A stretch of DNA of 38,347 bases from Akkermansia muciniphila (lineage in GTDB: Bacteria; Verrucomicrobiota; Kiritimatiellia; RFP12; UBA1067): positions 1-38,347 of the forward strand of contig CAMBQV010000007.1 in assembly GCA_945870145.1 (NCBI GenBank), in the 5' to 3' direction. The position numbers were made by a program, and so were the translations under genes. This document shows positions 35,652-38,347 of this stretch, one piece after another. The first letter of the stretch is position 1. Each line of letters opens with the position of its first letter. The notes beneath the pieces were generated by a model. The model made no database searches. It was not told where the DNA came from and was given only the letters and a program-made list of their open reading frames with translations.

Positions 35652-37412
35652 ATGAAATTTCTCCTCCTTCTATTGATTGCGTCTGTCATCGCACTACCCT
35701 TTCTCTTTAAGCGTACTGCCTCTGAGGATTCGTGGAAGCTTGGCGATCCGGAACTGATTATCATCACGCCGCAAAACGAAGCCATCCGTCAGGAGTTCAG
35801 GCATGGGTTTTCAGCGTGGCATCAAAAGAAGTACGGCCAGCCGGTTCGCATTGACTGGCGAGCCCTCGGTGGTACGACAGAGATCATGCGCTATCTTGCA
35901 GCCGAGTATGTTCGCTCCGCCAAGCACTATTTCAAGGCATCATCTAAGCCATGGCCTGCCAACGGACCAGAAATCGTGCTTGCACCCAAACAACCCACAA
36001 CCGCTGAAGATCTCTACTTGTGGAACCGATTCCGTGACTGTGACAATCCCCAATCGATCTCCTGTAACATGGATATCTTCTTCGGCGGCGGACCTTATGA
36101 CCACAGCAAAGCCCAGTCCCAAGGGTTAACCGTGCCGGCTTGGGGTACGAATGCCCCACCTTCAGGCCTCTTCGTTGATGTGGAGAACCGCATCCTTATC
36201 CCTGAAGGGTTGCACGGTGAGGTCTGGCGGGGGCGAGCCTTCTATGGGACTGCCCTCAGTGCCTTCGGCATCTGTTACAACAGAACCCGCCTGCGCGACC
36301 TTGGCATCCTGGATCCGCCACAGACCTGGGAAGACCTGAGTGATCCGCTCTATTGCGGCCAACTGGCTCTGGCCGACCCCACCAAAAGCGGAAGCATTGC
36401 AAAAGCCTTTGAGATGATCATTCAGTCTCAGTGCATGAAAACGATGATCGAAGCGGGCATTTCCGCTGAGCAAATTGAACATTATGAGAAAGTGATTGCC
36501 GAAGCGAAAGGCAAGCCAGAAAACGGTGCGTCTCTACTCCCTGCCACATACCAAGCGACGCTCGAAGAGGGATGGCGCAAAGGAATCTCGCTTATACGCC
36601 TCCTGAGCGCCAATGGTCGTTACTACAGCGATTCCGCCTCTAAAATTCCAATTGATATCAGCATGGGAGTTGCAGCCGCAGGGATCACCATTGACTTCAT
36701 GGGCCGTTTTCAGGCAGAGATGTCCACCCCTGCCGGGAAGGAACCGGTTGTCTGCTATGTCAACCCCAAGGCCGGGTCCAGCGTCAATGCAGACCCCATC
36801 AGTCTCCTCCGAGGGGCACCCCACCGCAAACTGGCGGTTCGCTTCATCGAGTTTGTCCTGAGCGCTGAAGGACAGAAACTCTGGAACTATAAACCTGGAA
36901 CACCTGGCGGCCCCAAGCGCTTTGCCTTGCGCCGCCTGCCGATCCGCCGCGATTTTTATCCATCGACTGATCCGGTCATCCAACAAGCCTTTGAACAACA
37001 CAAGCCCTTCCTCTCAGACCACCTATGGCTCCCTGAGAACGATGCCTATCATCTCGCGCAGTCCTTCCACTACATCCCTCGCTGGACCTCCATGCATTTC
37101 GGAATCCAGCGCGACTTAATTCGTGCCATGTGCATGGACTCGGGTGAAGAACTGAGATCGGCATGGCGCTCCATCTTGGCGCATGGAGGTCCTGAGGCCA
37201 ACCCCAAAGCCATGGCCCTGCTGGAAGCAATGCCAGACACCCCCTATCCGCTGACCTGGAAGAGCGCCATCACCGACTATGCAAGCGTCCCCCGTGCAGA
37301 AATCCTTCGCACTTGGACCGCTTTCTTCCGCACACAGTATCGCCTCGCTGAGGCGGAGGCAATTGGCAGTCGACAGCCTCCTTCGCGGATACGGCTACGG
37401 CGGCCAGAGTAG
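35652..37412 (+). CDS. ABC transporter substrate-binding-like protein (family 1 extracellular solute-binding)
   Basis: Signal MKFLLLLLIASVIALPFLF; DPELIIITPQNEAIRQEFRHGFSAWHQKKYGQPVRIDWRALGGTTEIMRYL; FIEFVLSAEGQKLWN. Confidence 0.8.
   Translation: MKFLLLLLIASVIALPFLFKRTASEDSWKLGDPELIIITPQNEAIRQEFRHGFSAWHQKKYGQPVRIDWRALGGTTEIMRYLAAEYVRSAKHYFKASSKPWPANGPEIVLAPKQPTTAEDLYLWNRFRDCDNPQSISCNMDIFFGGGPYDHSKAQSQGLTVPAWGTNAPPSGLFVDVENRILIPEGLHGEVWRGRAFYGTALSAFGICYNRTRLRDLGILDPPQTWEDLSDPLYCGQLALADPTKSGSIAKAFEMIIQSQCMKTMIEAGISAEQIEHYEKVIAEAKGKPENGASLLPATYQATLEEGWRKGISLIRLLSANGRYYSDSASKIPIDISMGVAAAGITIDFMGRFQAEMSTPAGKEPVVCYVNPKAGSSVNADPISLLRGAPHRKLAVRFIEFVLSAEGQKLWNYKPGTPGGPKRFALRRLPIRRDFYPSTDPVIQQAFEQHKPFLSDHLWLPENDAYHLAQSFHYIPRWTSMHFGIQRDLIRAMCMDSGEELRSAWRSILAHGGPEANPKAMALLEAMPDTPYPLTWKSAITDYASVPRAEILRTWTAFFRTQYRLAEAEAIGSRQPPSRIRLRRPE
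37378..37411. repeat. GTAGC-N-GCGAA hairpin element (inverted orientation) encoding the C-terminus of the upstream CDS
   Basis: CCTCCTTCGCGGATACGGCTACGGCGG; same element as 25842-25865. Confidence 0.75.
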
Positions 37413-37556
37413 CAGTTGGCAGTGCCTACTTGCGTCCTGCTGTCCTTACGTCCTTGGGTCACACTCTTCTCGCGTGCCTTCCTGCGCCTTCCGGCGACCA
37501 CACAGTAGTCACTGGGAAGTGATTAAAAGGGCGAAAGGCCAAAGTAAAAAGAAAAG

Positions 37557-38021
37557 CCAAAAGTTTTCACTTTTGACTTTTCATTTTTTACTTAAAATTG
37601 GCGGAGAGAGAGGGATTGACGCTCTTTCGCTTACGCTCATCGCTCCCGTCCGTCAGTAGCCGGACGGGCCTCAAACGTGCGGTCGCCCTGCGCGACTACG
37701 CTGGGGCTTCGCGCGCGTTTGATCGAACCGGGGGTTCTCATCCCGAGAATAAGAAAAAAACCAAAAGTTTTCACTTTTGACTTTTCATTTTTCACTTAAA
37801 ATTGGCGGAGAGAGAGGGATTGACGCTCTTTCGCTGTCGCTCATCGCTCCAGGCTGGACGAGCCAGCCTGGCCTCAAACGAGCGGTCGCGCTACGGGGAT
37901 ACCCTTGCGCTTTGCGCGCGTTTGATCGAACCGGGGGTTCTCATCCCGAGAATAAGAAAAAAGCCAAAAGTTTTCACTTTTGACTTTTCATTTTTTACTT
38001 AAAATTGGCGGAGAGAGAGGG
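37557..38021. repeat. Tandem repeat, period ~203-204 bp, two full copies plus a partial third that runs into the tRNA-Ser 3' end
   Basis: CCAAAAGTTTTCACTTTTGACTTTTCATTTTT(T/C)ACTTAAAATTGGCGGAGAGAGAGGGATT begins at 37557, 37761 and 37964; the third continues as the genuine tRNA-Ser sequence. Confidence 0.95.
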
Positions 38022-38094
38022 ATTCGAACCCCCGGTGCCTTGCGACACACAACATTTCCAATGTTGCGCCATAGACCAACTCGGCCATCTCTCC
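38006..38094 (-). tRNA. tRNA-Ser (anticodon GGA), CCA encoded
   Basis: GGAGAGATGGCCGAGTTGGTC...CAACA-TTGGAAA-TGTTG...GGCACCGGGGGTTCGAATCCCTCTCTCTCCGCCA; long variable arm. Confidence 0.95.
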
Positions 38095-38173
38095 AATTAA
38101 AAAAGAGCAGTATTTATAGCGTTTCCTGCTGCAAAAGACAATTCAAAAGATGCAGGATACGCTTTTTTATTCA

Positions 38174-38250
38174 TGGTGCACCTGGCGGGGATCGAACCCA
38201 CAACCTTCGGCTTCGGAGGCCAACACTCTATCCAATTGAGCTACAGGTGC
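38174..38250 (-). tRNA. tRNA-Arg (anticodon CCG), CCA encoded
   Basis: GCACCTGTAGCTCAATTGGATAGAG-TGTTGGC-CTCCGAA-GCCGAAGG...GGTTCGATCCCCGCCAGGTGCACCA. Confidence 0.95.
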
Positions 38251-38347
38251 AAAAAAGAAGGGCTTTACTATAATCGGTGGGACTCTAAAGTTCAAGCACG
38301 TATATTTCCGATATGAAAATAATTCCTGTACTTACTTACTGCTCCAC

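Noticed and set aside
37598-38002. ORFs MAEREGLTLFR... within the tandem repeat
   Set aside because: They are translations of the tRNA-derived repeat; conservation follows the DNA repeat and the ORFs have no RBS.
37557-38021. CRISPR array or integron attC sites
   Set aside because: Period is ~203 bp with nearly full-length similarity, no short repeat/unique spacer pattern, no cas or integrase gene; tRNA-derived ends explain the boundaries better.
37980-38273. 97 aa ORF (GGERGIRTPGALRHTT...GDRTHNLRLRRPTLYPIELQ)
   Set aside because: It is the antisense translation of tRNA-Ser and tRNA-Arg, a classic spurious ORF.
38314-38347. Possible start of a + strand gene (MKIIPVLTYCS...)
   Set aside because: Only 11 codons before the window edge and no clear RBS; cannot be supported.

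Overview
The window looks like a chromosomal segment from a PVC-type bacterium (Kiritimatiellota/Lentisphaerota-like; inferred from gene content only). From left to right it contains: (i) a minus-strand defence island at 1-6.5 kb, with a type III-like methyltransferase start, an AlbA_2/divergent-AAA_4 protein, a ~900 aa Res/helicase, and HigB plus a HigA-ImmA/IrrE fusion; inside it is a scar joining a second mod N-terminus to an RdgC-like C-terminus; (ii) a secreted beta-helix protein and an intact RdgC-like gene; (iii) housekeeping genes topA, dprA, rpsT, lipB, pgk; (iv) an HZS-alpha-like di-CxxCH protein, a sulfatase pseudogene and rhaD-rhaT-rhaA; (v) ispG, an uncharacterised C2H2-like protein, an M48 protease, a Tat-exported TIM-barrel epimerase, tRNA-Ala(CGC), SulP, a CDF transporter and a solute-binding protein; (vi) a ~203 bp tandem repeat carrying pieces of the adjacent tRNA-Ser(GGA), followed by tRNA-Arg(CCG). 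The most unusual signals are non-coding. One is the tRNA-derived tandem repeat, whose hairpin stem is preserved although its sequence differs between copies. Another is a family of dispersed intergenic elements, two of which interrupt a sulfatase gene with flanking direct repeats. A third is a small GTAGC-N-GCGAA hairpin that encodes the C-terminal tails of two unrelated proteins. The mod::rdgC scar and an 11-bp iteron-like cluster upstream of mod are also notable. All family calls come from reading the sequence; no searches were run.
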